IMG/VR virus record: IMGVR_UViG_3300032820_000021
Span: 1-44,949 of that record
Strand: one strand, 5' to 3'
Source of the DNA: a virus
Length of the DNA stretch: 44,949 nt
Shown here piece by piece: positions 1 through 8,198 of the stretch. Position 1 is the first letter of the stretch. Every line of letters begins with the position of its first letter. The notes beneath the pieces were generated by a model, which ran no database searches, was not told where the DNA came from, and was given only the letters and a program-made list of their open reading frames with translations. Both the position numbers and the translations under genes were made by a program.

Positions 1-2303
1 CTACCAATATTATTGATGGGGGCGGTACAGCAGATATAAAAATACAAGACTCTAGTCATACATCTGCTATATTTGATACTTCAGCAGAAGTACAACTCTA
101 TTATGACAATTCTAAGAAATTTGAAACTACTGCTGCTGGAGCAACAATTACAGGCGATTTGACCACTACTTCTATAACAATGTCTAATAATGCCGCTAGA
201 AAGATACTTGGCCCACTAAACGAATCACTACAACTTTACTCTAGACCAAACCAAGCTGGAGAAGGCATTCATTTTTCTGCGGATAATAGTACTGTTCACA
301 TGGCTGTAAACTATGGTGGAAATGTAGGAATTGGACTAAACAACCCTACTTCCATATTAGATATTGTAAAAGAGTCTACAACAGTATGGGATACTTCTAA
401 CTGGTCTGGTGGATATAACCACACAGCCCAACCACACGAACTTGCTATTAGAAATACTACAGATAACACAACTGGAAGCTATGCTGGTATTTTCTTTATG
501 GCGGGTGAAACGTCTGCTAATAGCCAAAAGAATGCGGCTAGAATTGCGGCGATAAGAACTGCCGCATTTGATACTGACATAGCATTTGCTACCCGAACTT
601 CTGATGGGTCAATGAACGAAGTAATGCGTATTCGGGATGATGGTCTTCTTACTTTAACTCCACAGGCAAATGGCGGTACTATATCTATAGATTCCCCTGA
701 TGGTGCATATTTTAAACTTGATAGAGGTGCTACCTCTAATGATGCTACTGTTGAATACTATACTGCTGGGGCTTTAAAGTGGAAAGTTGGAATGGATTCA
801 AGTGGTGGGGCAACTGATGCTTTTGAAATAAAAAGAGTGAATAACGCTACACCAGATTTTATGATTAACTCTAGTGGGGGTGTAGGAATAGGAACTGCTA
901 CTCCTGATTATGCTTTAGAAATAGAGGGCAGTTCCGAAGTTGCTGCAATGGTTCATTATACGAACCAATCTAGAGGAGGTATAGTAGCGTTACAAACACA
1001 GAGAACAGCATTTGCTACTACAGCAACTTCAGACGACCTTGTATTCGGACATTTTACAGGATCAAACTTCGCTAATACCTTTGTTGAAATAATGCGGGTT
1101 GATAATGGTACTTCAAGAGTAGGTATTGGGACTAATGCTCCAAGTACTCCATTCCATGTTGTTGGGAATACTACTCTAGCGGGGCATACATATTTTGGTT
1201 CGCAGGGGTCTAATTATGATGTTGTGTTTTATGGAAGCACTTCAGGACAAAATGCTGTATGGGATGCTAGTGATAAATCTTTAGAATTTGCCGATGCTGC
1301 TTCAGCAACGTTTGGTACTGGCGGCGATATGAAAATATGGCATAACAGTAACGTTAATAGAATTGATTTAACTAGTCCACTTTATATCTATGATGCCAGT
1401 AACTATGTAAGTATTGGAGAACATGCTTCTAGTCCTACTCTTGAAATGAAGATTGTTGGTGCTGCTGACCATGACACAGCCCTATATTTTGGAGACGCAA
1501 ATGACCCAGTAGAAGCAGGGATATGGTGGGATACATCAGCACAAAATCTACATTTCCAAGGTTATAATAATACTACGAGAATGACTATAGATAATGCTGG
1601 ACATGTAGGAATTAATGCAACTCCCGAAACTGATTGGAATAGCAGCTTTCAAGCTATACATCTAGGAAACCAAACTGCTTTTGCAAACTTTACCAATAGG
1701 GGCGGTTACTGGATGAATAACTTACGCTATAACACTAGTCAACAGTTTACATATATAAGAACTGATGAAGCTTCTGTTGTAGATATGGTAGATGGAGCCT
1801 TTAGATTTAGGTCGGCAGCATCTGGTTCAGCAGATGCTAATGCTGCTCCAACAGTTAAATTTTATATAGCTAATAGCGGAAATATAGGGATTGGAGGAAC
1901 AACTACTCCGTCTTACAAATTAGAATTAAGTGGCAATAGTTATTTAGGTGGGGATGTTTATCTAAATCATACTGGGAACAAGATAGAAGCTAGTGCAAGT
2001 TACAACATGATAACTGCTAACGGCTATATGAGGCTTCAATCTAATGGTAGCGTTTATGTCGCTTTAGACCAAGACAATGGTGGTACAGGCGCAGTATTTG
2101 CTGTACGTGCTAATGGGGGAGGAACAGATGTCTTTTCTGTGAGTGAGGCTGGACAAGTAAAAATTACTGGTGGAAGTCCGGGAGCAGATAAAGTATTAAC
2201 TTCAGATGCTAATGGACTTGCGACATGGGAAGAAGCAAGCAGCGGTGGTGGTACAGGAACTGCAATAGCAATGGCACTAATATTCGGTTCCACATATTCT
2301 TAA
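1..2303 (+). CDS. Tail fibre protein, 5' end missing
   Basis: The reading frame is open from the first bases of the window, so the gene starts upstream; the first internal ATG (159) is not a convincing start because the same fibre-like sequence continues in frame before it (for example QLYYDNSKKFETTAAGATIT). The product is rich in Gly, Ser, Thr and Asn. It carries five spaced copies of a VGIG-x-P-like motif (around 318, 871, 1119, 1600 and 1876), each followed by a short beta-strand-like stretch such as SILDIV or YALEIEG. Such repeats are typical of trimeric phage fibres and of the passenger part of S74-type fibres. The C-terminus is a Gly-Ser-rich linker ending in ALIFGSTYS, and no S74 chaperone is seen here. 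Role inferred: host-surface contact in the virion. The exact receptor cannot be told. Confidence 0.75.
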   Translation, partial: TNIIDGGGTADIKIQDSSHTSAIFDTSAEVQLYYDNSKKFETTAAGATITGDLTTTSITMSNNAARKILGPLNESLQLYSRPNQAGEGIHFSADNSTVHMAVNYGGNVGIGLNNPTSILDIVKESTTVWDTSNWSGGYNHTAQPHELAIRNTTDNTTGSYAGIFFMAGETSANSQKNAARIAAIRTAAFDTDIAFATRTSDGSMNEVMRIRDDGLLTLTPQANGGTISIDSPDGAYFKLDRGATSNDATVEYYTAGALKWKVGMDSSGGATDAFEIKRVNNATPDFMINSSGGVGIGTATPDYALEIEGSSEVAAMVHYTNQSRGGIVALQTQRTAFATTATSDDLVFGHFTGSNFANTFVEIMRVDNGTSRVGIGTNAPSTPFHVVGNTTLAGHTYFGSQGSNYDVVFYGSTSGQNAVWDASDKSLEFADAASATFGTGGDMKIWHNSNVNRIDLTSPLYIYDASNYVSIGEHASSPTLEMKIVGAADHDTALYFGDANDPVEAGIWWDTSAQNLHFQGYNNTTRMTIDNAGHVGINATPETDWNSSFQAIHLGNQTAFANFTNRGGYWMNNLRYNTSQQFTYIRTDEASVVDMVDGAFRFRSAASGSADANAAPTVKFYIANSGNIGIGGTTTPSYKLELSGNSYLGGDVYLNHTGNKIEASASYNMITANGYMRLQSNGSVYVALDQDNGGTGAVFAVRANGGGTDVFSVSEAGQVKITGGSPGADKVLTSDANGLATWEEASSGGGTGTAIAMALIFGSTYS

Positions 2304-2311
2304 AAATATGG

Positions 2312-2317
2312 TATAAT
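2312..2317 (+). promoter_or_regulatory. Promoter -10 box (TATAAT)
   Basis: TATAAT lies in the short gap between the tail fibre stop and the next gene. It resembles the other intergenic TATAAT boxes of this window. The -35 region 17-18 nt upstream (TTCCACA) is weak. An AT-only inverted repeat (CATATT 2293-2298 with AATATG 2305-2310) sits just upstream. Confidence 0.5.
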
Positions 2318-2338
2318 AAGAAATAAGGGGTATATTAA

Positions 2339-3580
2339 ATGGCAAATCCAAATATAGCGTCAATCGGAGAATTATATGGTGGTACACTTGCGTGGTCATT
2401 GTCACCTTCACAAGTGGTATATGCATATGGTTCATGGTTTAGTCAAGTTACAACTAGTGGTTGGGGGTCAGGTTCCCAAACTTTTAATTTATCGGCATCA
2501 AATTTTCCTAATGCATTTTCTAATAGGATATTATTTATTGTAGGAACTGCGGGATGGACATGGAGTAATGATTTTGGTACACGTTTATCCAATATGCAAA
2601 TGAGTTTGTCAACCGATGGAGCAGGAACTGTATTTGACGGTAATTATTGGTCTCATGATAGAGGTGGAAGCAAATTATTTTATTGGCTAAATCCAACTGG
2701 AGGGTCAGCCCAAACTTTAACTATATCTTTTGGAGGTAACTGGTCTAATTATAGTAATCGTAGTATTGCATATGGAGGGTACACCCTTTATAACGTGAAA
2801 CAATCTGATCCTTTTACATTACAGTTACATGACGGAGCAACTACAGGGAGTGGTGCTTTTCAAGGTAAATATGCATCGGGCTACCATTATTATGGTAATT
2901 CATCCACTACCAAAGAAATGACAGCAAATCCCGGAGATGCCATTTTGCTTAGTACAGGCCATGAACGATATGTTAATGGTCATTCGTTTTCTACCGCTAA
3001 CCCTTCTGGTGGAGATATAACAGATATAGGCTCTACAGGTTCATATGATGAGAGAAACAGAAATACTTTAGTCCATGCGCCAACAGGAACAACAGGAAGT
3101 GTTGAGGTATCGGCATCTACTACGTCTTTTGGTAGTAGTAGCAATTATGATTATAGCCATACCAGAATGATTGGTTTAAATGGGGCAGATGCAACCGAAT
3201 TACTAGCAGTACCAACAGGGTATATAGCTAAAATTAACCAAATATATGCTACAGGTGAAGGCCCCGGCTTATCTTTAACGGTTCAAGTACAAGGGTTATC
3301 TGCAACTGGAGCCACTCCAAATACAATTCACGATTCTGCTGGGAATGATATTATAACCGCCGCAAGTAATGTTGCAGTTGGCACAATTACAAAAGGATTA
3401 AGCTTGGTAGCTGGTGTGCAAAATAAAATCTTAACCCAGCCTATATGGTTATCTGAAGGCAATAAGTTAGCCGCATCAATTGGCTATAGTGAAGGTAGTA
3501 TGCTAAGTGCAACACAAATGCGACCTACACCAAAATGTAATTTTGTTGTTGCTTTAGATATTATTAAACAGTCGGCATAA
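2339..3580 (+). CDS. Virion-type structural protein, unknown
   Basis: A 413-aa protein rich in Gly, Ser, Thr, Asn and aromatic residues, with no signal peptide or membrane segment, as expected for a beta-structured virion protein. The N-terminal 270 residues alternate aromatic and small residues. The last 130 residues (from about ELLAVPTGYIAKINQIYATG) look like a compact C-terminal beta domain of the kind seen at the ends of phage decoration or fibre proteins. An AAGGGG ribosome binding site lies 8 nt before the ATG, and a TATAAT box lies just upstream. It follows the tail fibre gene, so a role in the tail fibre or as a decoration protein is likely. I do not recognise a family. Confidence 0.6.
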   Translation: MANPNIASIGELYGGTLAWSLSPSQVVYAYGSWFSQVTTSGWGSGSQTFNLSASNFPNAFSNRILFIVGTAGWTWSNDFGTRLSNMQMSLSTDGAGTVFDGNYWSHDRGGSKLFYWLNPTGGSAQTLTISFGGNWSNYSNRSIAYGGYTLYNVKQSDPFTLQLHDGATTGSGAFQGKYASGYHYYGNSSTTKEMTANPGDAILLSTGHERYVNGHSFSTANPSGGDITDIGSTGSYDERNRNTLVHAPTGTTGSVEVSASTTSFGSSSNYDYSHTRMIGLNGADATELLAVPTGYIAKINQIYATGEGPGLSLTVQVQGLSATGATPNTIHDSAGNDIITAASNVAVGTITKGLSLVAGVQNKILTQPIWLSEGNKLAASIGYSEGSMLSATQMRPTPKCNFVVALDIIKQSA

Positions 3581-3596
3581 AGGAGAATTTTATATA

Positions 3597-3839
3597 ATGG
3601 ATATTAGAGAATTAAAAGAATCTGAACAACTTGATGTACTTTCTGAATTTATGTATAATAAATTAAGTGATGCAGATAAAAAAGTAATAGTCATAAATTT
3701 TTTTCGTAATCAAATTGAAGATAGAACAGAGGATGATGAAGGGGATACAGAAAGAGATGCCCATATAGAATCTTTAAAAGAAGAGTTCGATGCTTTATCA
3801 GATAGAGAAAGAAATATTTATTTAGAACCATATAATTAA
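3597..3839 (+). CDS. Small acidic protein, unknown
   Basis: An 80-aa protein with many Asp and Glu residues and a predicted all-helical character (long runs such as RELKESEQLDVLSEFMYNKL). It follows the structural gene by 16 bp with a good AGGAG ribosome binding site, so it probably shares its transcript. There is no cysteine motif, membrane segment or recognisable domain. An independent promoter follows it, so it closes the small unit that begins at 2339. Function unknown. Confidence 0.6.
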   Translation: MDIRELKESEQLDVLSEFMYNKLSDADKKVIVINFFRNQIEDRTEDDEGDTERDAHIESLKEEFDALSDRERNIYLEPYN

Positions 3840-3874
3840 AAGGCCCAAAGGTTTAAATTAGTAAATAAGAAATA

Positions 3875-3903
3875 TTGAAAAACTACAATTAGTATGGTAT
3901 AAT
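3875..3903 (+). promoter_or_regulatory. Sigma70-like promoter with TTGAAA-17-TATAAT
   Basis: TTGAAA (3875-3880) is separated by exactly 17 nt from TATAAT (3898-3903), a near-consensus sigma70 promoter. It lies in a 114-bp gap and is the likely start of the neck/connector transcript beginning at 3954. The -10 box is embedded in a perfect inverted repeat, listed separately. Confidence 0.75.
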
Positions 3904-3910
3904 ACCATAC
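3892..3910 (+). promoter_or_regulatory. Perfect 19-bp palindrome over the -10 box
   Basis: GTATGGTAT-A-ATACCATAC is a perfect 9+1+9 inverted repeat that contains the TATAAT hexamer. A dimeric repressor or activator bound here would cover the promoter. A shorter inverted repeat (AGAAC-5 nt-GTTCT) follows at about 3911-3925. No regulator gene can be assigned from the window; the HTH protein at 14753 is one candidate. Confidence 0.5.
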
Positions 3911-3953
3911 AGAACGTACTGTTCTAGATAAAAAGAAAAGATGGGAGTTTAAG

Positions 3954-4226
3954 ATGACTACTTTAAATGAGACAGATGTACAGACGGATTTAAATGCAGT
4001 TAATGATCAGCTAACAAAGTTAGTAGATGAATTAAACAAAATAAATGCTGCGAGAGAACAATTAGTTACACAGATACAAAATCTAAATGGAGTTTCTATG
4101 TATTTACGTGGAAAACTTCCCGAAGAAGAAGCTGATGTAGCGGATATCATTCCTGATGATAATTCAGAAGCAGCAAATATAGAGGGAGAAAACCTAGACC
4201 GTAGTGTTGAACACCCCTCTACTTAG
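3954..4226 (+). CDS. Small coiled-coil protein
   Basis: A 90-aa acidic protein. Residues about 5-55 form an amphipathic helix with leucine-heptad spacing (LNAVNDQLTKLVDELNKI), which suggests a short coiled coil. The C-terminal third is acidic and probably disordered. It is the first gene after the TTGAAA/TATAAT promoter and is followed after 8 bp by the connector-like gene, so it may be a small neck or tail accessory protein. A GGGAG ribosome binding site precedes it. The family is not recognised. Confidence 0.6.
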   Translation: MTTLNETDVQTDLNAVNDQLTKLVDELNKINAAREQLVTQIQNLNGVSMYLRGKLPEEEADVADIIPDDNSEAANIEGENLDRSVEHPST

Positions 4227-4229
4227 AGG
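4216..4229 (+). promoter_or_regulatory. Hairpin covering the connector gene RBS
   Basis: CCTCT-ACTT-AGAGG forms a 5-bp stem whose 3' arm is the AGAGG ribosome binding site of the gene at 4235, and the loop/3' arm spans the TAG stop of the preceding gene. This suggests translational coupling: ribosomes finishing the upstream gene would open the hairpin. Inference only. Confidence 0.35.
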
Positions 4230-4234
4230 TAATT

Positions 4235-5350
4235 ATGGCGACTGCTGGAGCCGAATTCACAAAAATATTTACGTATAATGGAAGTAGTTTTACTGATGTT
4301 ACATTAGAAGCACAGTCTCCAGCGGGGACAGTTTTTAGTATACTAGGTGGAACTAACCATTTCTTATATTTAGGTCATGATTCAAAGTTTGACATGGCTA
4401 TTTTTGATTTGGAAACAGCGGGCAATTTAGGTTCAGTTAAATGGGAGTATTATAATGGCTCTGCATGGACTGAATTTGTTCCAGCTTCAGGTCGATACGA
4501 ACTTGATCCTGATGACAACGAAGGTGGCCCATATGAATTTGCTAGGGACGGGGCAGAGATATTTCCGTATAATTTAGTAAATGGTTGGGCAACAACTGCC
4601 GTAAACAGTATTACAAAATATTGGATAAGAGCCTCTTCTCCTACAAGTGTAACTACTGCACCCACAGTTAGACGTATACAAATGCGGGCGTATACAGCAT
4701 ATTGTACAACTAAAGATGTATTTGAATTATTACAACTTGGTAATATAACAAGTACAACAGATTTTACAACTACTACAACTCCTTCACAGGGAACGGTAGA
4801 ACAGTTTATTCTAGAGGCTCAATCAGTCATAGATTTCCAAACTAGGAAGTCATGGCGACCAGCGTACACACAAAACGAATACCATCAATTTAATTTAAAT
4901 GGTTTTCAATTAGATAGACCAGACCCCTATAAAATATTACGTTTACAGGTATGGAATGGAGCAACGTGGGATGATCGTACACAAGGTCGTAGTAAAGATT
5001 ATTTCCTTGTCCCTGATACAGGGTTAGTACATTTTTCCAGATATTTCCTTCTTCCTGCACGTTTTACGTCATATAATGCTCCAGTATGGAGATGGGGTGG
5101 TGGTGAATTCACAATGCCAGTAAAAGTAACTTATTTATCTGGTAGAGATATAAATACAGACTATAGACAAGGCGGTATAGTGCAGGATTTAGCAAAAAAG
5201 CTTGCCGCAATAGACATAGTTAGAAGTTCAGATTTTGGTAATTTAGTCGTAAGTGGTACAGACAGAGTACAATTAGCACAAAAAATAGACGGTTGGCAAG
5301 CAGAAATAGAAGATCGTCTAGATTCTTTGCGTTCTTTTGAGGTGTTTTAA
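4235..5350 (+). CDS. Head-tail connector-like protein with decoration domain
   Basis: A 371-aa protein of two parts. Residues about 1-148 form a beta-rich domain (VKWEYYNGSAWTEFVP, YWIRASSPTSVTTAPTV) resembling carbohydrate-binding or Ig-like adornment modules of virion proteins. Residues about 150-371 are helical at both ends (TKDVFELLQLGNI; a C-terminal helix ending in RLDSLRSFEVF) with a central DYFLVPDTGLVHF segment, as in gp6/gp15-type head-tail connector (adaptor) proteins. The position just upstream of a tail terminator-like gene and the tail tube gene fits a neck role. The fusion is unusual because connectors of this kind are normally 100-200 aa. Connector assignment is by pattern and context, not by a diagnostic motif. 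Confidence 0.6.
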   Translation: MATAGAEFTKIFTYNGSSFTDVTLEAQSPAGTVFSILGGTNHFLYLGHDSKFDMAIFDLETAGNLGSVKWEYYNGSAWTEFVPASGRYELDPDDNEGGPYEFARDGAEIFPYNLVNGWATTAVNSITKYWIRASSPTSVTTAPTVRRIQMRAYTAYCTTKDVFELLQLGNITSTTDFTTTTTPSQGTVEQFILEAQSVIDFQTRKSWRPAYTQNEYHQFNLNGFQLDRPDPYKILRLQVWNGATWDDRTQGRSKDYFLVPDTGLVHFSRYFLLPARFTSYNAPVWRWGGGEFTMPVKVTYLSGRDINTDYRQGGIVQDLAKKLAAIDIVRSSDFGNLVVSGTDRVQLAQKIDGWQAEIEDRLDSLRSFEVF

Positions 5351-5778
5351 TGCCTGAACCTATACCAATTACGACTGTATTAGCAGATTTAGATGGGCAA
5401 TGGAATGGTAGTAATGTTGCTGAACCATCTTTTATTGAAGTTAATGGAGCAAATGAACCATTACGCTTTGATTTAAATGTCGGTGATCATGTAATAGGTC
5501 GTTCTGGAAGCTTTGATGAAGAACCTATTGGAAATTGGAAATACGGTAACAGAACGTATAATATAGAGTTGGAAGTATTTACAAATGTAAGTAGGCAACG
5601 TTTATACGATCTTATGGCAGAAATTAGGCGACTTTGCCATAATAGAATGCATAGCCTAACAAATTTTCAAAGACAACAATTTATGGGATTTAACGAAGAA
5701 ACTGCTGAACAAGTAAACATGTGGACAGGCACGGTAGATATACAGCTAGTAAATAATGCCGTCCTATTAGAAACTTAG
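5350..5778 (+). CDS. Tail terminator/completion-like protein
   Basis: A 142-aa protein whose ATG overlaps the stop of the connector-like gene (TAATG), so the two are translationally coupled. It has an alpha/beta layout: an N-terminal extended region, a strand (YNIELEVFTN), a helix (RQRLYDLMAEIRRLCHNRMH) and a final strand pair (MWTGTVDIQLVNNAV). That order is typical of small tail-terminator or neck proteins placed between the connector and the tail tube gene. The name is inferred from position, size and secondary-structure pattern. A promoter for the tail tube gene follows immediately. Confidence 0.5.
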   Translation: MPEPIPITTVLADLDGQWNGSNVAEPSFIEVNGANEPLRFDLNVGDHVIGRSGSFDEEPIGNWKYGNRTYNIELEVFTNVSRQRLYDLMAEIRRLCHNRMHSLTNFQRQQFMGFNEETAEQVNMWTGTVDIQLVNNAVLLET

Positions 5779-5795
5779 TTGTTTTTTAGTATAAT
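5767..5795 (+). promoter_or_regulatory. Promoter TTAGAA-17-TATAAT before the tail tube gene
   Basis: TTAGAA (5767-5772) and TATAAT (5790-5795) are 17 nt apart. The -35, spacing and -10 match the promoter before the scaffold/capsid genes at 39453-39481, suggesting coordinated expression of the two most abundant virion proteins. The surrounding TTTAGTATAATAA is the motif that recurs through the window. Confidence 0.7.
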
Positions 5796-5815
5796 AATAT
5801 ACATGGAGGAACGAT

Positions 5816-7549
5816 ATGGCTGTATATAGAAGTGATCAAGCACAATTAACATTTGCAACAGAAGCCGCCCAAGGCGGTGACCCTGAAATGATGGAAGGAA
5901 CCCCAGAAACTTCAAGTGGGGGGTCTACTACAATTAATGCCGCATTTGATGCGGGTTCTCGTTCTATTACTGTAGCAAGTGCTACTAACTTCACAGTTGG
6001 GGATCAGATTCGTATTGGAACGGTAGCTGGATCAGCTGCTTCAACTGTACACGAACATGAAGTACGTAGAATTGAATCAATTAGTGGTACAACATTTATT
6101 TTAGATAGACCAACAGCTTTTTATCATCCATCAGGGCAAGACGTTAAAGAAATTAATGCGATTGGTGGGGCGGGCGGACGTAATGATGATAATAAATTTA
6201 TTACTTATATTCCCGGTGTGTACGAAACTGTAGATACCCCCGATCCAGAAATGTCAATAGAAGGTAGACGTTTCTTAGGGACACAATCAAAACGTAACTG
6301 GTCAGTTGCGTATCCCGGTCAACAGACTCTTTCAGGATCAGTTAGCGGGATTGTATTACTTAATGGGTGGCCTTTAAGGTTCCCAATTGGTAAAGTCGTA
6401 ACGACACCATCTTCTCTTACAGGCGGATCATTAACAATGGCGGCTGCAAAGAAGGGGGATATATATATTACGGCATCTGCTGGTACTGGTTTAGCTGTAG
6501 GAGATTATATTAATATTGATGATGGGTCTACTACAATATCTGAAGTACGAAGACTTATTGCGAACCCTACTGGTAATACGTGGAAATTAAATGCCCCGTT
6601 GCAATTTAATCATGATTCAGGTACTACTTCTATTGATGAAGTAAGTGCTGGTGCTACATATACCCATACAATTGAAGAGACAGTTGATTTAGATACTGTT
6701 TCTTGGCATATACATATGAGAGATAGTTCTGAGACAGCAGCTAATGATTTTGATAGAAGATATGTTGGTGGCATGATAGGGTCTTCGACAATATCTGCTG
6801 AAGAAGGCGGACTTGTTACAATGTCATGGGATTCAGTAAACTTCCTAGACATGGTACATAACCAACAACTTCAAACAAATTCACAATTATTTAGTGGTGC
6901 TAATCCAACTGCTAATATGCCTAGATTTGGATTAATGCAAAAAATTGATTCAGATGATGTTGGAGAACCCGGCAAAAATGATGCCACAGGTTATCCAACA
7001 ACTGAACCTTATTACTTTTCTAATGGAACAGTTAAATTCTATGGACAAGAAGTTGCTAGAATGCGAAGTTTCTCATTGTCAATAGCTAACGGTGAAGAGC
7101 CTAGATACTACATAGGTAGACAAGGTGATCGACATCGTGGGCCATATGAAATCAGAGAAGGAGCAAGAGAGTATTCTATGAGTGCTTCATTGGCTCTTCC
7201 TGATACAGTTGCCGCAAATTCTAATTCCCAAGCAGGGGCGTTAGAATTATTTAAGCAATTGTTATTAGAGGGTCACTACGGTGGAGGCGCAGCTAATAAT
7301 GCTCGCACGGGCTTTACGGCTTCTCTAGTATTTGAAAGAGGCGCAAACGATAAAATTACAATAGATATACCGGGGAGTACTACTGCGGGTAGTCCAACGA
7401 CACCCTCACATGCATTAAACTCTCAAGGTTTATTTATAAATTCTGCACCACATAACTTGACTACGGATAATCCGTTCCAAGTAGACGCAGATTTAATATT
7501 TAGAAAACTAAAAATTACTATAGAGGATAGTGTACCAGTATATCCATAA
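5816..7549 (+). CDS. Major tail (tube) protein with two repeated beta modules
   Basis: A 577-aa, Gly/Ser/Thr-rich protein with its own promoter and a GGAGG ribosome binding site, located between neck genes and the tail assembly chaperone, the standard place for the tail tube gene. It is longer than a minimal tube subunit (about 150-250 aa). The excess includes two related modules, residues about 46-112 and 212-275, sharing the pattern ITV-x-S-A, VGD-x-I-x-I, EVRRI, a Leu-Asp or Leu-Asn strand, then F-x-H-x-SG and a closing D-x-V/EV. These look like duplicated surface-exposed beta domains. A Trp/Tyr-poor C-terminal half with FSLSIANGEEPRYYIG and KLKITIEDSVPVYP is likely the tube core. Strong expression is expected. 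Confidence 0.75.
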   Translation: MAVYRSDQAQLTFATEAAQGGDPEMMEGTPETSSGGSTTINAAFDAGSRSITVASATNFTVGDQIRIGTVAGSAASTVHEHEVRRIESISGTTFILDRPTAFYHPSGQDVKEINAIGGAGGRNDDNKFITYIPGVYETVDTPDPEMSIEGRRFLGTQSKRNWSVAYPGQQTLSGSVSGIVLLNGWPLRFPIGKVVTTPSSLTGGSLTMAAAKKGDIYITASAGTGLAVGDYINIDDGSTTISEVRRLIANPTGNTWKLNAPLQFNHDSGTTSIDEVSAGATYTHTIEETVDLDTVSWHIHMRDSSETAANDFDRRYVGGMIGSSTISAEEGGLVTMSWDSVNFLDMVHNQQLQTNSQLFSGANPTANMPRFGLMQKIDSDDVGEPGKNDATGYPTTEPYYFSNGTVKFYGQEVARMRSFSLSIANGEEPRYYIGRQGDRHRGPYEIREGAREYSMSASLALPDTVAANSNSQAGALELFKQLLLEGHYGGGAANNARTGFTASLVFERGANDKITIDIPGSTTAGSPTTPSHALNSQGLFINSAPHNLTTDNPFQVDADLIFRKLKITIEDSVPVYP

Positions 7550-7567
7550 ATTAAAAGAGAGGATTTT

Positions 7568-7966
7568 ATGACAACAGCAAAGAATAGTAAACCCAGAGCA
7601 GGACAGTCATTTGATTTAAGCAAATATCAAATACAGAATGTCCCTATAGAAAAAACGGTAACGATAGACGAAACAGGAGAAAGTTTTAGCATTACGGTAA
7701 AACAATTATCTTGGAGTAGACGAAACCAGTTAATTTCTAAGTGCCTTAATTGGTCAGATGGTGGTAAAACATCATTTAGTGGGGATGTCTATGTAAGAGA
7801 ATGCTTGAAAGAAATGATTCTTGAGGCTCCTTGGGGGAAAACTACAGAAGCTTTTCTACTGTCAATTGATGGAAGATTAGGAGCAGCTTTAGAAGCTTTA
7901 GTTCCGCAAGCTTTTGGTAGCGATGGTAATCAATTAAACCCCGATGATGTAAAAAAAGGGTCTTAG
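7568..7966 (+). CDS. Tail assembly chaperone, short form (gpG-like)
   Basis: A 132-aa cytosolic protein directly between the tail tube and tape measure genes, the invariant position of the siphophage tail assembly chaperone. The frame ends GTA-AAA-AAA-GGG-TCT-TAG, so a run of seven A residues lies three codons from the stop. This short product would be made when no frameshift occurs. In lambda-like tails the two forms bind tape measure and tube protein during assembly and are absent from the finished virion. The sequence has an N-terminal strand-rich half and a helical C-terminal half, as is usual for the family. Confidence 0.8.
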   Translation: MTTAKNSKPRAGQSFDLSKYQIQNVPIEKTVTIDETGESFSITVKQLSWSRRNQLISKCLNWSDGGKTSFSGDVYVRECLKEMILEAPWGKTTEAFLLSIDGRLGAALEALVPQAFGSDGNQLNPDDVKKGS

Positions 7967-8187
7967 TCTTTCTAAGAGGCGCAGGAGAATTCCCTCCTGA
8001 AGAAGGACGATTATACTATTATTGGGTTACTATACTTCAACTGTTAAAGCGGGGGATTCCGTGGAATGCTATACAAGAATTCTCGGAAAATGAAATTAAT
8101 TTAGTTATTGGCATAGATATTGCTATAGAGCAAAAACAAGCCGAGGATCAAGCCCGTCAAACGGCTCCTCACATGCCAACAATATAG
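7568..8187 (+). CDS. Tail assembly chaperone, -1 frameshift product (gpGT-like)
   Basis: A -1 slip on A-AAA-AAA (7951-7957) joins the short chaperone to a 76-codon frame that runs to TAG at 8185-8187, giving about 206 aa. The extension has no start codon of its own near its beginning and reads RVLVFLRGAGEFPPEEGRL, then YYWVTILQLLKRGIPWNAI, and ends in a helical, Gln-rich tail. This frame fills what would otherwise be a 230-bp gap, ends 11 nt before the tape measure ATG, and so is almost certainly expressed. The size and arrangement match gpG/gpGT of lambda and its many analogues. The T-domain would recruit the tape measure protein. Confidence 0.8.
7951..7999 (+). other. -1 frameshift site with two downstream hairpins
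   Basis: The slippery heptamer A-AAA-AAA (7951-7957) is in the correct phase for a -1 slip. After GGG comes a 6-bp hairpin (TCTTAG 7961-7966, loop TCTTT, CTAAGA 7972-7977) that includes the zero-frame stop. A second 6-bp hairpin follows (CAGGAG 7982-7987, loop AATTCC, CTCCTG 7994-7999). Such structures can stimulate slippage. Confidence 0.75.
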
Positions 8188-8198
8188 GAGAATTATAA

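Noticed and set aside
1-158. Tail fibre starting at ATG 159
   Set aside because: The same frame is open and fibre-like from the window start, so 159 is internal and the gene is partial.
2054-2293. Minus-strand ORFs across the window (for example 2054-2293, 19813-20121, 30711-31088, 36606-36824)
   Set aside because: All lie opposite well-supported + strand genes, lack ribosome binding sites or recognisable domains, and read as low-complexity shadows.
2293-2310. Hairpin CATATT/AATATG as terminator of the fibre gene
   Set aside because: Only six A-T-rich pairs and no T-run; it overlaps the next promoter region.
3911-3925. LexA-type box AGAAC-5-GTTCT
   Set aside because: The Gram-positive LexA site has a 4-nt spacer (GAAC-4-GTTC); here it is 5 nt, so no LexA claim is made.
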